From: Apoda limacodes
Lineage: Eukaryota; Arthropoda; Insecta; Lepidoptera; Limacodidae
Direction of reading: 5' to 3'
Assembly: GCA_946406115.1 (NCBI GenBank)
Contig: OX291546.1
Span: forward strand, 13,075,019 to 13,139,018
DNA: 64,000 nucleotides
The notes beneath the pieces were generated by a model, which saw only the letters and a list, made by a program, of their open reading frames with translations, did not search any database and was not told the DNA's origin. The translations under genes and the position numbers were made by a program. Shown here one piece after another: positions 1 to 11,404 of this stretch. How positions within the stretch are numbered: position 1 is the first letter of the stretch; each line of letters opens with the position of its first letter.

Positions 1-157
1 TACGTATTAGGGTTCCGCTTTTGCCATTTGGCTATCGAATCCTAAGATTTTTTTATACGACTGTGGTGGCAAAGACGCTTAACGTTCGTCCTACTATCCT
101 GTCGTTATTGGAACACGTCGACAAATACATGCATATAAAATCGCCGTGTGGATGGTG

Positions 158-292
158 AAAAGCGCCATCTAGTAGGTAGTAGCTAAACTAATAAAAATAA
201 TATCATCTTTTGCTTACTTGTTACATGTTTTTCGAAAAGCGCCATCTAGTAGGTAATAGCTATACTATAAAAGTAATATCAACTTTTGCTTA
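158..292. repeat. Direct repeat, two ~58-bp copies
   Basis: Copies at 158-216 and 235-292 share AAAAGCGCCATCTAGTAGGT, then TAGCTA and a CTTTTGCTTA end, with a few differences. The GCCATCTAGTA core recurs near 42522-42534 and resembles lepidopteran repeat termini. The element type is unknown. Confidence 0.75.
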
Positions 293-1490
293 GAATCTTG
301 TATTTATGCTTAGAGCACAAATTAGTACCCATTTGTTAAATAATATCATTACTGTTACAAAAAGCTTACATTATTAGATTATATTATTTAATGTTATGAT
401 ATTTTGAACTTTATTAACTAGTAACTTTGATTCAAATATTTGATGTAATTCGGCTATTCAACCATAGATGGCCATACGTAATAATTAAGACGGCTTTCTG
501 ATTTTTGTATTTGTTATATTACAAGTAAAGAACCTCAATTTTGAAAAAAATATCTCAATTACATAGAACAAACCCAGACTCAGGACAAACACAAATATTC
601 ACTACATAATTGATTGTACCGTGCGGGAATTTTAGTGATTCTGAAATTCCGTAAGTTCTAAAGTTTCGGAATGTTTTATTACTCTATTCGTAGTTATATC
701 CAATAAACCTGAAATAGTTCAGTTTGGTAAAACTAGATGAAACTATATTTTACACGAAAATATAGTTGATAGTCGAATTCATAGTTCTAGTTTTTTTCCT
801 AATTCTCAGATGTGTGATAGTTTTTGTGAATAATTATTTTAAAAGTGATAACGTTAACCAAATCAAGTTACTGTTCCACACGCACCATATAAAAATAATG
901 ATAAAAATACTGTCTTCATTGTTACAAGTATTCATTAATTATTTTTTAACCTAAAAGAGGTCAATGATAACAACCATAGTAATGAAATGTTTAGTTTTCC
1001 AACTTTTCTTGAGAAAACTACAATAATTTGTTTTGTTCGAAACTTGACTAACCTAAATTTATCAAGCTCCAATACATAATTATTAAAAACTTTAGTTGCA
1101 CCTCACAACGGACTAAACAGATAAAATTATTGAAATAATTTTAAGACTGTAATTTTATGCACTTAGATAAATCAAATACACATCGATAACTTCCTTATTA
1201 ATTACAAAATCAAATGTCCAAGAAAATTTTCGTAAATATACCTATAGGTAATTTAGCTTAACACTAACTCCACCATTAGATTTGATTTGTTTCCTGTTAG
1301 TACAAACAAAGCATATTTCAAGAAAACTTTAACATGAATGTTAAAACAATAAAACCTACAATCAGAATGTTTTGTATAGTTTCTGGAACACGTCAGTTAC
1401 CTTTAGTTAACTTTTCTGCTAAAACTGGCCACTTTTAGCAGAAATAAAATAAAACTCACAGATGTATTTTAGGAACAATGCAAAATGTTT
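293..1490. other. AT-rich non-coding stretch
   Basis: I see no coding frame with gene-like composition, no RNA gene and no recognisable repeat. The 62-codon plus-strand frame at 766-954 is low-complexity hydrophobic sequence, as expected by chance in AT-rich DNA. On the minus strand this would lie inside the first intron of the serine-rich gene or contain its next, unrecognised exon. Confidence 0.6.
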
Positions 1491-1494
1491 TTAA

Positions 1495-1837
1495 GAAAAT
1501 ATGATTCGCGGCGCCTCACAGCGTGCTTCATACAAACTTTCCCACTTATTTTTGACACATGTTTGACAGTGACATTACAAACACCATGAAGTATTTACAC
1601 AACAGACATGTTGGAATGGTCTGCAGTATGTTAGTTTTTTATAAATTAATAGTTTAGAAGTTATACAGGATTTTAGTTTTTCATATAACTGGTATCAAAT
1701 AATATTAAAAGTATTTGTAAACATTTTATAGGATTTTGGGAAACCACAGACATAGATATTTAGCTTGAGATTATGTCTACCCAATTTTACAGTTTTTGAT
1801 CAGTATACCTATGTCAAGACGCCGCGAATCGTATTCT
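1495..1837. mobile_element. TTAA-flanked foldback MITE, family A (copy 1)
   Basis: The left end is TTAA (1491-1494) followed by GAAAATATGATTCGCGGCG. The right end, read inverted, is AGAATACGATTCGCGGCG, giving terminal inverted repeats of about 20 bp. Interior sequence (CTTCATACAAACTTT, TTATACAGGATT, TCTGCAGT) matches the element at 43114-43486 in reverse orientation. No coding capacity. A TTAA target and small size suggest a piggyBac-type non-autonomous element; the right TTAA is degraded. It lies in the first intron of the serine-rich gene, about 120 bp from the donor. Confidence 0.7.
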
Positions 1838-1952
1838 TTTTACAAGTAGGTTACGACAATTTTTTTAACATCTATGTATCTTTGAAACTTTGTACAAAGA
1901 GCAAATTAAAAATCTAATGACAGTGCTAGAATGTAGGGTGTAATTGAAATTC

Positions 1953-1959
1953 ACTAACC
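1953..1959 (-). other. Splice donor of the first coding exon
   Basis: On the minus strand the exon closes with AAG followed by GTTAGT (GT at 1958-1957), close to the MAG|GTRAGT consensus and falling exactly between codons. I could not identify a matching acceptor exon in 1-1925, so the next exon is either very short there or outside the window. Confidence 0.7.
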
Positions 1960-3350
1960 TTTATTTGATCAGCAGCCTTTTTCGCCAGCACGGGATCCAA
2001 AATTGTAATATCAAGATCAGGTATATTCTTCTTAACTGTTTCACAGAATGCTGCAGCGTTGACATAGTAACCTGCAGCTTCTTCACTTGATTCAACAGGT
2101 GAGTTTGGAGACAATATACCACTGTCTGTATCACTAACGTTCAATGACTTACGAACAAAACCCTTTGAACTTTCACCGGCCGGAGATCTAAGTGGAATAC
2201 GAGATTTTTCACTACACGGTGATTTAATGGCACCACGCGACTTTTCCCCAGACGGAGACTTCAATGGTATTCGAGACTGTCTTTGCACTTCATCTGGCTT
2301 AAACCCCGTATTTGGATCGAAAATTACATAATTGTCTTTATCACATCTGACTTTGTTATTAACTGTGACAGTATATTTTTTATTTGGGCTTAGATTTAAA
2401 AAGGGATCTTCATTATCTACAGGGCTCTCTGGTATAATAGACTGAATCTTTGGTGTGATTTTCGGTACTGACTTTCCATCGATTGTTCGCCTTATTACAG
2501 TGTCGTTTGTAAATTTTAATCGGACATATTCGTTTGAAATAGTTCTTCGTACGGGCGATGATAGCAAAGTAGATGGTTTAGTCTCCTGTATACTATTTTT
2601 GGTTTGAAAGAAGTTAATTTTAGGTTTATCCATTGCCCTCGCAGGAGAAAATGGTAACCTAAGCTTTGATGATATTTTTTTCTTTTGTATATTTATACTC
2701 TCTATATAATTTGTGCTTCCTTCTATAGTACTTTTATATATTGGTAATACACTTGATTTATTTTGTATTTCTATACTTCCCTTTGTTTGTTTAGTATTAG
2801 TTTTTACAATATCTAATGTCTTACTGAGCTTTTTTATAGGCACGGGAGTTTTAAGTCTTCTATCTCTATTCTTCTTATCAAGAGGCAAATCATTAGTTGC
2901 AAACGTATCGTATTTTTCATCGAGAAATAATGGTTCTTGTGACCTAATAAAGGTTTTACTGCGATCGCACATTTTCGTATCATTCTGTGGATCCTTATGT
3001 AAATCATCTTCAATATTTCCTAGTATATTATCGATAATTACTTCTACATCACTTGATTCAGAGTTACTCTTTGAAGATCGACTTTCACTTATAATACTTG
3101 AAATTCTTTGTTCTACTTCTATGAGTGAATCAGTCTTATCATTACCGCTTTTTGAAGTCACGCTGCCAGATTCGGAGGTTGTCTCAGATTCGAACGGTGC
3201 TTCAAAGCTTTGCCGAGAGCTCTTTGAAGCATTTTCAGGACAAGAACTCCTTCTCTTTACTGTGCCGGTAGCAACAGACGGGGAATCCCAATCTAAGTTT
3301 TGGAAAGCGCACTGAGTAACACTTTTTTTAGTTCGTCTTGGACTTGTCAT
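1959..3350 (-). CDS. First coding exon of a serine-rich, SxIP-motif protein of unknown family
   Basis: This is the only convincing host coding exon. The ATG (3350-3348) has A at -3 and an in-frame TGA 15 nt upstream (3365-3363). The frame stays open for 464 codons and ends in phase 0 at AAG|GTTAGT, a consensus donor; reading on into the intron adds ten codons and a TAG at 1926. The protein is rich in Ser, Lys and Pro, with no membrane segment or signal peptide, and looks mostly disordered. Residues 357-398 hold short repeats of the form SRIPLKSP / SRGAIKSP / SRIPLRSP / SKGFVRKS. The SRIP at 359-362 and 383-386 fit the SxIP motif by which many proteins bind EB1 at microtubule plus ends. Many SP/TP sites suggest proline-directed phosphorylation. 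The exon end (PDLDITILDPVLAKKAADQ) is more ordered. I do not recognise the family; a cytoskeletal role is inference from the motif alone. Confidence 0.85.
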
Positions 3351-3365
3351 TATAGATAACTTTCA

Positions 3366-4990
3366 TCTTTACATCATTTAAAAAATATTTCTATTTATGA
3401 TATTGTTTATCACATTTCGTAGGGAGTTCACTATGAAATTAACTGCTTGTAACAGTTGGAATAACGACCGATGGGGAAACGAATAGATATAACTTAGATA
3501 AGTAATGCACATTTGTGATCATTAGTGTATCGAACACGAACATGAACTGGGACCTGATTGTTATCTAATTACAAACTTGACGCTACTGCCGCATGGGACC
3601 GACCAGACAATGTACGTTATTTTCTCTAATGGAACTTGTATTACTATTATTGGATATAGGTTGCAATAAAGGCTAGACAATGTCGAAATAAAATTGTTAA
3701 AGAAAGGTTGATTTATGGATAAAATTGACAATCCCTAAATTATTTCGTGACTATTAAAAACAAAATACTAGCTTACATAGAAAAACAAAATGGAAGACTA
3801 AATAATATATAACGACAGTTATTTAATATATAATCATGGTAAAACCTCGTTACTTATCAATTAAATGAAAATATTTCACAAAGTCTAAATGTCAAGGAAT
3901 AAACTTAACAGATATGTAAGTTGAGAATAATAACGTAACTTCTGTACTGTATATGAAAAAAAATTATATAATAAGTACACTATATGAAAAATACAGGAAG
4001 TCGATACAAACTTATGGTTCGTTCCATCGCCTCGACCGATTTCATATACATTTAAGTACTGATGTGGCTTTTAACTGTCTGTGATTTTGTTTATCGATTT
4101 TTTTTTGGTTCATACATAAAATCTGGTTATCAACGCCAAATGCTTGTCTGTAATTTAACTAGTCTACTAAGCTGATGCACTGTTTAAATATATTATTATG
4201 TGCTTTATTTTTATGAAAAAAGCTATGTCCTATCACAGGTAATATGAACAATAGCACATTCTCATAATTGTCTATCAGCAATCCTAATCTATACACAACG
4301 TCTTTATACTATAACACTACCTTAAAGATTATAACCATTTAGCTAACAGAGTACATTAATATGTTACCACGTAATTTCATCACAACTTGTGCAAAAGGGA
4401 CTGAGCCCAACGACTAAACTTCGTAGCTTGCCCCTGCAATTTATTTAGGTCCCTATACGGAGCATCCCGTTTATATCCAACACAAACTTTCTAATTTGTT
4501 ACGTCGTTTTAGGTACCGAGAAGTCACTTTATTTACTCCCAGTTTGTGCACGTGCTTTGTGCCCTGGAGTCGAAGTTTATTTACAATTTGAGTTTATGTT
4601 GTTCCCCGCTGTATCAACTTCTGGAATTCGATGCTTTGTCTAGACAACTTTGTTGAAACTTAGGCGTTTGTCGCTAAAATTAAATTTTATCACCGAGAAG
4701 AGCTTACTTTTTGGATGTTCAGTAGAATCGATAATTTGTAGGTTAAGTTGGTCAGGTATTATTAAGTTGGTCAGGTATTTGTAGGTTAAGTTGGTCAGGT
4801 ATTATTAATTCCTCATGAAAACAGAAGCATGTTATAAGTTTGACGTGTGCCATCCTAGTGCTCAAAGGGATAAACGGATTTTGCTCTCCAATATATAAAT
4901 TCAATTACACCGAGGGTTATAATGTATCAATTGTTTTTTGTAGATACATTTTTTTATTTGGTTTATTTAGAAAACTGTAAAGTAAGTTAT
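3366..4990. other. Upstream flank of the serine-rich gene, no gene seen
   Basis: This holds the 5' UTR and any promoter of the minus-strand gene, but I see no clear TATA or initiator. The part at about 4380-4680 has higher complexity and G+C than its surroundings without an open frame and could be conserved non-coding DNA. A short tandem repeat lies at 4743-4806. Confidence 0.5.
4743..4806. repeat. Short tandem repeat, three ~20-bp units
   Basis: TTAAGTTGGTCAGGTATT occurs three times, at about 4743, 4762 and 4786, with TTGTAGG before the third copy. A local duplication; no function visible. Confidence 0.85.
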
Positions 4991-4997
4991 TTAATTA

Positions 4998-5255
4998 TGT
5001 TGGCTGCGTGGTTCAGTGGGTAATGACCCGACTGCTAATTCAAGGGACGTGGGTTCGGTTCCCGCAAACATTTATTATTTGTGTTTCCCTTGAGATTGGG
5101 TGTTTGCTATGTATAATATGTATGTATTTACAAAAAAAAAACTATGTATTTGTATCCGTTGTCTGGTATCTATAGCACAAGCTTTGCTTAGTTTTGGACC
5201 AGACGGCGATGTGTGTAATGTCCAAAAATTTTTTTTTTTTTGTATTTTACAACTA
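4998..5255 (+). mobile_element. tRNA-derived SINE
   Basis: The head is tRNA-like: TGGTTCAGTGGGTA fits an A box and GGTTCGGTTCC fits a B box, together a type 2 RNA polymerase III promoter, ending about 5070. The body continues with a GTTGTCTGGTATCTATAG block and CAAGCTTTGCTTAGTTTGG, and ends in a T-rich tract. The same body occurs reversed in the SINEs at 31845-32050 and 56405-56665. The anticodon arm is degenerate, so it is not a functional tRNA gene. Confidence 0.8.
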
Positions 5256-5356
5256 GGTATAAAACATAGGTTTAAGATTGTATTGGCTAAAAGCGAAGAC
5301 TTAAGAGCTATAACCGAAGAACTTTGGTAGTAATGTTCTATAAACATAGCTTCTCT

Positions 5357-5543
5357 AGGTTTTCTCTAAGGACTACAGTATGAGGTTCTTCAAAAAAGAA
5401 GTTATTAGATTTCTGAAGGGGCGGCAACGCGCGAGTGATGCCCCTGGTGTTGCAAGCGTCCATAGGCTACGGTGACCGCTTACCATCAGGCGGACCGTAG
5501 GCTTGTTTGCCACCTTAGTGGAATAAAAAAAAAAAAAAAAAAA
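5357..5543 (+). mobile_element. CR1/Jockey-type LINE 3' end (5'-truncated)
   Basis: The 5' part reads as an ORF2 C-terminus (VFSKDYSMRFFKKEV) and runs through the shared block CTTACCATCAGGCGGACCGT to GCCACCTTAGTGG and a long A tract. It shares this 3' end with copies at 5820, 16040, 35952, 52992 and 63213 (plus) and at 12656 and 27419 (minus). Different 5' breakpoints with one 3' end are the usual mark of LINE retrotransposition. Confidence 0.8.
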
Positions 5544-5819
5544 AGTTCTTCCGTTTTAGCTTTGTTTATAAAAAACCTATGTTTATTATTATTTCTATTA
5601 TTAATTTCTTAGAATATAGAAGAAAATATACTAATTAATCATTATATATAAAAGTTTAGTTTTGTAAAGCAATGAATTCGTATTGTTTTAAAACAGTTTT
5701 TTTACACACATACATAAAACTGTTAACATTTTGACAGCAAATTCGTTACTCGCGTCGCCTTTTGTCACATAGATCGCTTTGTATGCCGCATGAGTTAACT
5801 TGGCTAATTAAAGAGTAAA

Positions 5820-6000
5820 TGCCAAGGTTTTCTCTAAGGACTACAGTATGGGGTTCTTCAAGAAAGAAGTTATTGGATATTTGAAGGGTCGGCAACGCGC
5901 GATACTTCTGGTGTTGCAAGCGTCCACAGGCCAGGGTGACCGCTTACCATCAGGCGGACCGTGTGCTTATTTGCCGTCTTAGTGGTATTAAAAAAAAAAA
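5820..6000 (+). mobile_element. CR1/Jockey-type LINE 3' end (5'-truncated)
   Basis: Begins AKVFSKDYSMGFFKKEVIG and remains in frame nearly to the TAG in CGTCTTAGTGG, with a small deletion after CAACGCGCGA. Ends in an A tract near 6000. Confidence 0.8.
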
Positions 6001-6244
6001 TGGCGTAGATTTTTTTTCATATAAAATTGATTTGCCATAAACTTCGAAATTCCGTGAATTACACTTTATATTTTGTTTTTAAAAAATAAACAAAAAATTA
6101 CGTGCTCGTGGTTATTTTTGTTTAGTTTCAACTTTGAAGATTATGGCTTATATTCATTTCGTATGACAACAATCTGCGGCGTTTACCCTTAAGGGTGAAA
6201 TAGCGGGATATGAGTTTATTGAGGTATCAATCGATTTTACGTTA

Positions 6245-6563
6245 AATCTATGTTTGAGTGCATATGGCAAATTGGCTGCGATTAAAATCATGTTGTTGGT
6301 GCGCTATACAATTTATAACTCCATGATAACATCTCACATCAATTATTTAATTGAGATATGGGGTGCTGCTGCTAAAACATACTTGCAAACTCCCCAAATA
6401 GCCCAGAATAAAATCCTTAAAATATTATTTTGTTATAATTATCTGACTCCCACTTAAAAAAATCTGCAATGAAACAAAACTAATGAATATCTCACAATTG
6501 TATAAAACAAAAAGAAAAATCCTAACTAAAGATATTAAATCCCAGTCGATTTTAACCAAAGAA
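6245..6563 (+). pseudogene. Non-LTR retrotransposon ORF2, C-terminal fragment preceding the tandem array
   Basis: The conceptual product from about 6254 (first codon TTG) reads LAAIKIMLLVRYTIYNSM, then SHINYLIEIWG, KTYLQ and QNKILKILFCYNYLTPT. This is the pattern of Jockey/CR1-like ORF2 proteins just after the reverse transcriptase palm (SHLNY..I.IWG, ..QNK..RILF). A stop and frame break at 6458-6480 separates it from MNISQLYKTKRK, which resumes at 6483 and runs into the first unit of the array. The catalytic motifs are absent, so this is a dead, 5'-truncated copy. Its end is amplified in tandem at 6564-8175, and its 3' UTR appears after the array. Confidence 0.7.
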
Positions 6564-8175
6564 AGCCAAATCCAAAAAATATTGACAAGACAAGCAAACA
6601 ATATTTGCTTAATCACACCGAGAACAAAACTTTATAACCAACTATCGAAAGATATGAAAGAAACTCAATCAAGTAACACTCTTAAAAGAATCCTTAAATT
6701 TCACATTCTAAAGGATTCATAATTAACACAAAATGCGAAAAAAAGCCAAATCCAAAAAATATTGACAAGACAAGCAAACAATATTTGCTTAATCACACCG
6801 AGAACAAAACTTTATAACCAACTATCGAAAGATATGAAAGAAACTCAATCAAGTAACACTCTTAAAAGAATCCTTAAATTTCACATTCTAAAGGATTCAT
6901 AATTAACACAAAATGCCAAAAAAAGCCAAATCCAAAAAATATTGACAAGACAAGCAAACAATATTTGCTTAATCACACCGAGAACAAAACTTTATAACCA
7001 ACTATCGAAAGATATGAAAGAAACTCAATCAAGTAACACTCTTAAAAGAATCATTAAATTTCACATTCTAAAGGATTCATAATTAACACAAAATGCCAAA
7101 AAAAGCCAAATCCAAAAAATATTGACAAGACAAGCAAACAATATTTGCTTAATCACACCGAGAACAAAACTTTATAACCAACTATCGAAAGATATGAAAG
7201 AAACTCAATCAAGTAACACTCTTAAAAGAATCCTTAAATTTCACATTCTAAAGGATTCATAATTAACACAAAATGCGAAAAAAAGCCAAATCCAAAAAAT
7301 ATTGACAAGACAAGCAAACAATATTTGCTTAATCGCACCGAGAACAAAACTTTATAACCAACTATCGAAAGATATGAAAGAAACTCAATCAAGTAACACT
7401 CTTAAAAGAATCCTTAAATTTCACATTCTAAAGGATTCATAATTAACACAAAATGCCAAAAAAGCCAAATCCAAAAAATATTGACAAGACAAGCAAACAA
7501 TATTTGCTTAATCACACCGAGAACAAAACTTTATAACCAACTATCGAAAGATATGTAAGAAACTCAATCAAGTAACACTCTTAAAAGAATCCTTAAATTT
7601 CACATTCTAAAGGATTCATAATTAACACAAAATGCCAAAAAAAGCCAAATCCAAAAAATATTGACAAGACAAGCAAACAATATTTGCTTAATCACACCGA
7701 GAACAAAACTTTATAACCAACTATCGAAAGATATGAAAGAAACTCAATCAATTAACACTCTTAAAAGAATCCTTAAATTTCACATTCTAAAGGATTCATA
7801 ATTAACACAAAATGCCAAAAAATTCCAAATCCAAAAAATATTGACAAGACAAGCAAACAATATTTGCTTAATCACACCGAGAACAAAACTTTATAACCAA
7901 CTATCGAAAGATATGAAAGAAACTCAATCAAGTAACACTCTTAAAAGAATCCTTAAATTTCACATTCTAAAGGATTCATAATTAACACAAAATGCGAAAA
8001 AAAGCCAAATCCAAAAAATATTGACAAGACAAGCAAACAATATTTGCTTAATCGCACCGAGAACAAAACTTTATAACCAACTATCGAAAGATATGAAAGA
8101 AACTCAATCAAGTAACACTCTTAAAAGAATCCTTAAATTTCACATTCTAAAGGATTCATAATTAACACAAAATGC
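6564..8175 (+). repeat. Nine-copy ~180-bp tandem array derived from a LINE ORF2 3' end
   Basis: Units begin AGCCAAATCCAAAAAATATT at 6564, 6744, 6924, 7104, 7284, 7463, 7643, 7823 and 8003; the period is 180 bp for the first copies and 179-180 afterwards. Each unit carries the last ~50 codons of the LINE ORF (ILTRQANNICL, PRTKLYNQLSKDM, LKRILKFHILKDS), its stop TAA and TTAACACAAAATGC of the 3' UTR. Copies differ by only a few bases: 7052 C to A in copy 3, G for A in ATCGCACC of copies 5 and 9, a TGTAAG change in copy 6 and ATTCC in copy 8. The near identity means recent expansion or homogenisation. No long ORF results because each unit contains the stop. Confidence 0.95.
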
Positions 8176-8300
8176 ATAAATAATATTCCATACTATTATA
8201 GCTGTATCACATATACTGTTTTTAAAGTAGATTCTAGTTTTCATTTTCATTTTATTTTATTGTTAAGTAACATCTTTAATAAAGATACTTTTTAATAATC
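8176..8300 (+). mobile_element. 3' UTR of the same LINE, after the array
   Basis: The unit end AAAATGC continues here into unique sequence ending AACATCTTTAATAAAGATAC, with a polyadenylation-like signal near 8275. This places the whole array inside one LINE copy, between the ORF end and the original 3' UTR. Confidence 0.55.
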
Positions 8301-9950
8301 GTTATTTTGCCAGTCTTCTCCAAAAGTGTAAGTAAAATACTTTATTAAGTATATTAATCGATGTTAGTATCTAAGTACAAATAAATAAAAATCTATGTAT
8401 AATTATTAAAATAAACTTATGTATACAATTCAAACTCAGCTAATGTTACTAAACATTATAATAATTAAAATCAAAGTAAATTATAAACTAAAATTTTTAA
8501 AAATAAATACTAAGTTATAACATAATTTAAATAGTACTGAAAAGTCCAAGTAGGCCTAAGTGAACATGTAACTACTATAGCTAATGAGTTAGTGACATCA
8601 ATACCAACTGGGTAATATTTATCTCCTACCCTAAGCTTTATTAAAATGTCATTCACATAAATTGGCTTTCCTACCCATTACCTAAATACTAACCTATTTA
8701 TATGCATCTGGCTTTAACATTCAATTAACAGTAAATTGTAATATAGCCAATAATGTTACAGTTCACCATAACATAGCAGTATTGACTATTTATACCTTAG
8801 CAACTAACAACCACCGACTTAATAATATTAGTATTTCTCTGTAAGTGAATTTTGTATTTCTTTTTGAGAAAGAAAGAATCTTTAACCTAAAAAATTATAC
8901 TCTACCCTAAACCCTTTAACTTTTTTTACCGACTACAAAATAAAGCAGTTAGAAATCTACAAGAACTTCACCGTCTAAGCTTCTTCTTATTGTAAAATTA
9001 AAAAAGAATTAGGAACTAAATATTCTAAAATGAGCCTTATATACTTACTGACGCCTTTCAATAGATAAATGTACATTCTGAAGGAAAAACTGAAACTTTG
9101 CACCCTCCAACCCCAACGCCGCGCCGTCGACCTAAGTGATTTACAAGCATTCTGAGACTCCCGCGAATATAACCTTAGAAATGGGAAACTCTCCTTAACG
9201 GGGTTACTATAATATATTAACGTATCCCTTTCACCCCAACAGAGTTAGAGAAGGATGGTAATAGGAGTCTTGAAATCGAATGTAAAATCTCCCCAGCAAT
9301 ATCCGTCGAAATGGGTCAGGAAGGCGAAGTTTACGTCGCAATTTAGCATTAGGGAAACCGAAATGCAATAAAATACGCATTTTAGACTTACAATTAGAAA
9401 ATTATTCAGTAGCTTTATCCCCAAAAAGAAGATAGCTATGCTTTGAGATAACACAAGTCCCTAATAAGTAGGCATATATATATATATGTACATACTCGTA
9501 ACAAAGATTAACAAAAAATGTTATACACATTTTTTAAACCATTTCAGAAATGATGAATAAATATGACCTGGCCTGTACTCATAATGATAAAGCCCGATAT
9601 GACAATGATAAAGTCTGATATGAAAATAATTAAGCCTGGTATGACAATGATAAATTTTTCCATCTCAGGTTTCCAAAACAAACAAATCAACTAGTGTGGC
9701 CATTCACACTACATTTTCCGGTTCACGATCTTCACTTTGTAATCTTCTTTCCCATCGATCATCGGTTGTTTGAGCTCCGAGCCTGTCCATTGCCATTTTG
9801 GGTTATTAAACTTTTGTGCTTTATCAACTACTCCAGTTCTGCTACGTCTTAACTTGTCTCTTCCGAGCATAACTTATTTCGTCGGTTTAATGTATGTTAA
9901 AAAATTTTGATTATATAACCTGTCCAAGCCAAAATTGTTACATACAAATG
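8301..9950. other. Non-coding stretch with small repeats
   Basis: Mostly AT-rich DNA without a credible gene. About 9085-9240 is somewhat richer in G+C with no frame. An AT dinucleotide run sits at 9475-9487. About 9581-9655 holds three or four imperfect ~21-bp units of the type GATATGACAATGATAAAG. The 69-codon minus frame at 9245-9454 has no recognisable features. Confidence 0.5.
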
Positions 9951-9954
9951 AAAT

Positions 9955-10130
9955 TTAATTACGTTGTTAAGGTCCTAAGGACCACGGGTTGGAAGACGCA
10001 GCGTGGGATGGCCCCTGCCAGGTACACAGACAATCTTATTAGAGCCACAGGAAGCCGGCTGGCGGAAGCCGCTTAAGAGTGTGGAAACATTTGGGGGAGG
10101 ACTACTAAAGCAGTGGATTTCTTATTGTAA
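9955..10130 (+). pseudogene. Decayed RTE-type LINE C-terminus
   Basis: The translated pattern ARYTDNLIRATGSRLAEAA, then a stop, then W-G-R resembles the end of RTE-type reverse transcriptase proteins (RW.DD...AG..W...A....W..LGEA). It is short, diverged and interrupted. A better copy of this region is at 45117-45480 on the other strand. Confidence 0.45.
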
Positions 10131-10134
10131 AAAC

Positions 10135-11220
10135 CATCGCAATAGATAATAGGTAATTTCTCAACCATGGCGTGACGTTATTATCTGCATAAGCTGCAGA
10201 TTCTGGTTTCCCAGTAGTGCCAAGCCATATTATTTGTATCACGATCCACTAATACATGTTTCAGTTTTGTGTTTGAAATTTGATGTATTTCGACGTTTCG
10301 AAGTTTGTTCAATTCAAACTTAACATCACTTAGGGGACGAAACAAATAATATGACATTTCAAAATAGAAGTTCTGCTGTCAGTTAAGTATTGCGTTAAGA
10401 CAAAAATAGCCAAGTGGTTATTCTTAGTCTTACTTCCTACTGTAATATTATAAATTTCAACATTTGTAAGTACTCAAGACCAATTTCGGAGTTGCAAAAA
10501 AAAAGACAATTTTACGCAACAGCAAAATGGCAACCACAATGGCATTAGCGCAAACCATAAACGAAATCACGCAAAAATACCTGTGAATGGGTTGACGACG
10601 TACAACTTACTATTACATAACAATATATAAAAGTATAAAGAAAACTATGAAATAGATAAATCTCAATTAGTAGGTAGCTACAAACGAAACATCATGATGC
10701 TTTTAAAAAACACAAAATAATCATAATTCTACACTTAAATTTGCTTGAAATCAAATACAAGATGGATTATAATAACTAAACAAACTTCTATCTTTCCATC
10801 TGATGCTCTTTCCGTGGCCAACGAATTGATCTAATAAAACACAAACGTTGAACACACAACGGGAGAATGGTGCAAACATTTTAGTGTGTTATTAACACTG
10901 CAATATTTGTCGGAAAGAAATATTATTTGCATTTGAATTGCAAGGGTGGTACCCTAGCGGAACTACCCTGGCACTGGGGAATGCATTCCTAAACAGTATT
11001 GCACTCGTCTTTGCGTGTGTGCTCTTCATATGCACACATTGAAGAATCCATTGCAACAAATTTGTAATTTAGTAATTTATGTACCTTATTTTCTATCTTA
11101 AATGTATGTTCTTTCACAATTTGTACAAGTAACATAAAAATAAGGACCTACACGCTGTAGTATCTAAGATTTGAAAAAAATTGCTACTGCTTGAAAAAAT
11201 ATTTTCAAAATTATATTTGC
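10135..11220. other. Non-coding stretch, nothing recognised
   Basis: AT-rich with no gene-like frame. TTGTCGGAAAGAAAT occurs at about 10910 and again at about 11266, suggesting remnants of one repeat. The part at 10930-11050 is richer in G+C but has no identifiable content. Confidence 0.5.
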
Positions 11221-11334
11221 AGATGGAGAATTGACCGTGACTTATTTTCAACTACACAGTTAAGTTTGTCGGAAAGAAATGAAAAAAATCTTCGAAACTC
11301 GATTCCTGTGATATACGAACTATAATATTTACAG

Positions 11335-11380
11335 TCAAATTGGTACAGAACCGTCGGTGCGTAAGTCACACTCGGACTTG
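11335..11380 (+). repeat. End of a GGTTCCGTA-family dispersed repeat
   Basis: GTACAGAACCGTCGGTGCG, then GTCACACTCGGACTTG resembles the 3' terminus of a widespread lepidopteran repeat (CGGAACCCTCGGTGCGCGAGTCCGACTCGCACTTG type). Its 5' extent is unclear. Confidence 0.45.
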
Positions 11381-11404
11381 TCCAGTATCGATATATCTTC
11401 CTAG

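Noticed and set aside
1..1925. Second exon of the serine-rich gene
   Set aside because: I searched the minus strand for an acceptor followed by a gene-like frame but found nothing convincing; short exons cannot be excluded.
2713..3315. 200-codon plus-strand frame
   Set aside because: It is exactly antisense to the serine-rich exon; the open frame follows from that exon's codon composition.
4998..5070. Functional tRNA gene
   Set aside because: A and B boxes are present but the acceptor and anticodon arms do not pair properly; the SINE body follows at once.
5075..5347. Frames of 90 and 76 codons on opposite strands
   Set aside because: Both lie mostly in the tRNA-derived SINE and its simple-sequence tail.
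6483..6722. 79-codon frame as an independent small gene
   Set aside because: It is the displaced C-terminus of the LINE ORF2 and the first unit of the tandem array.
6564..8175. CRISPR-like array
   Set aside because: There are no short repeats separated by unique spacers; units are 180-bp tandem copies in a eukaryotic context.
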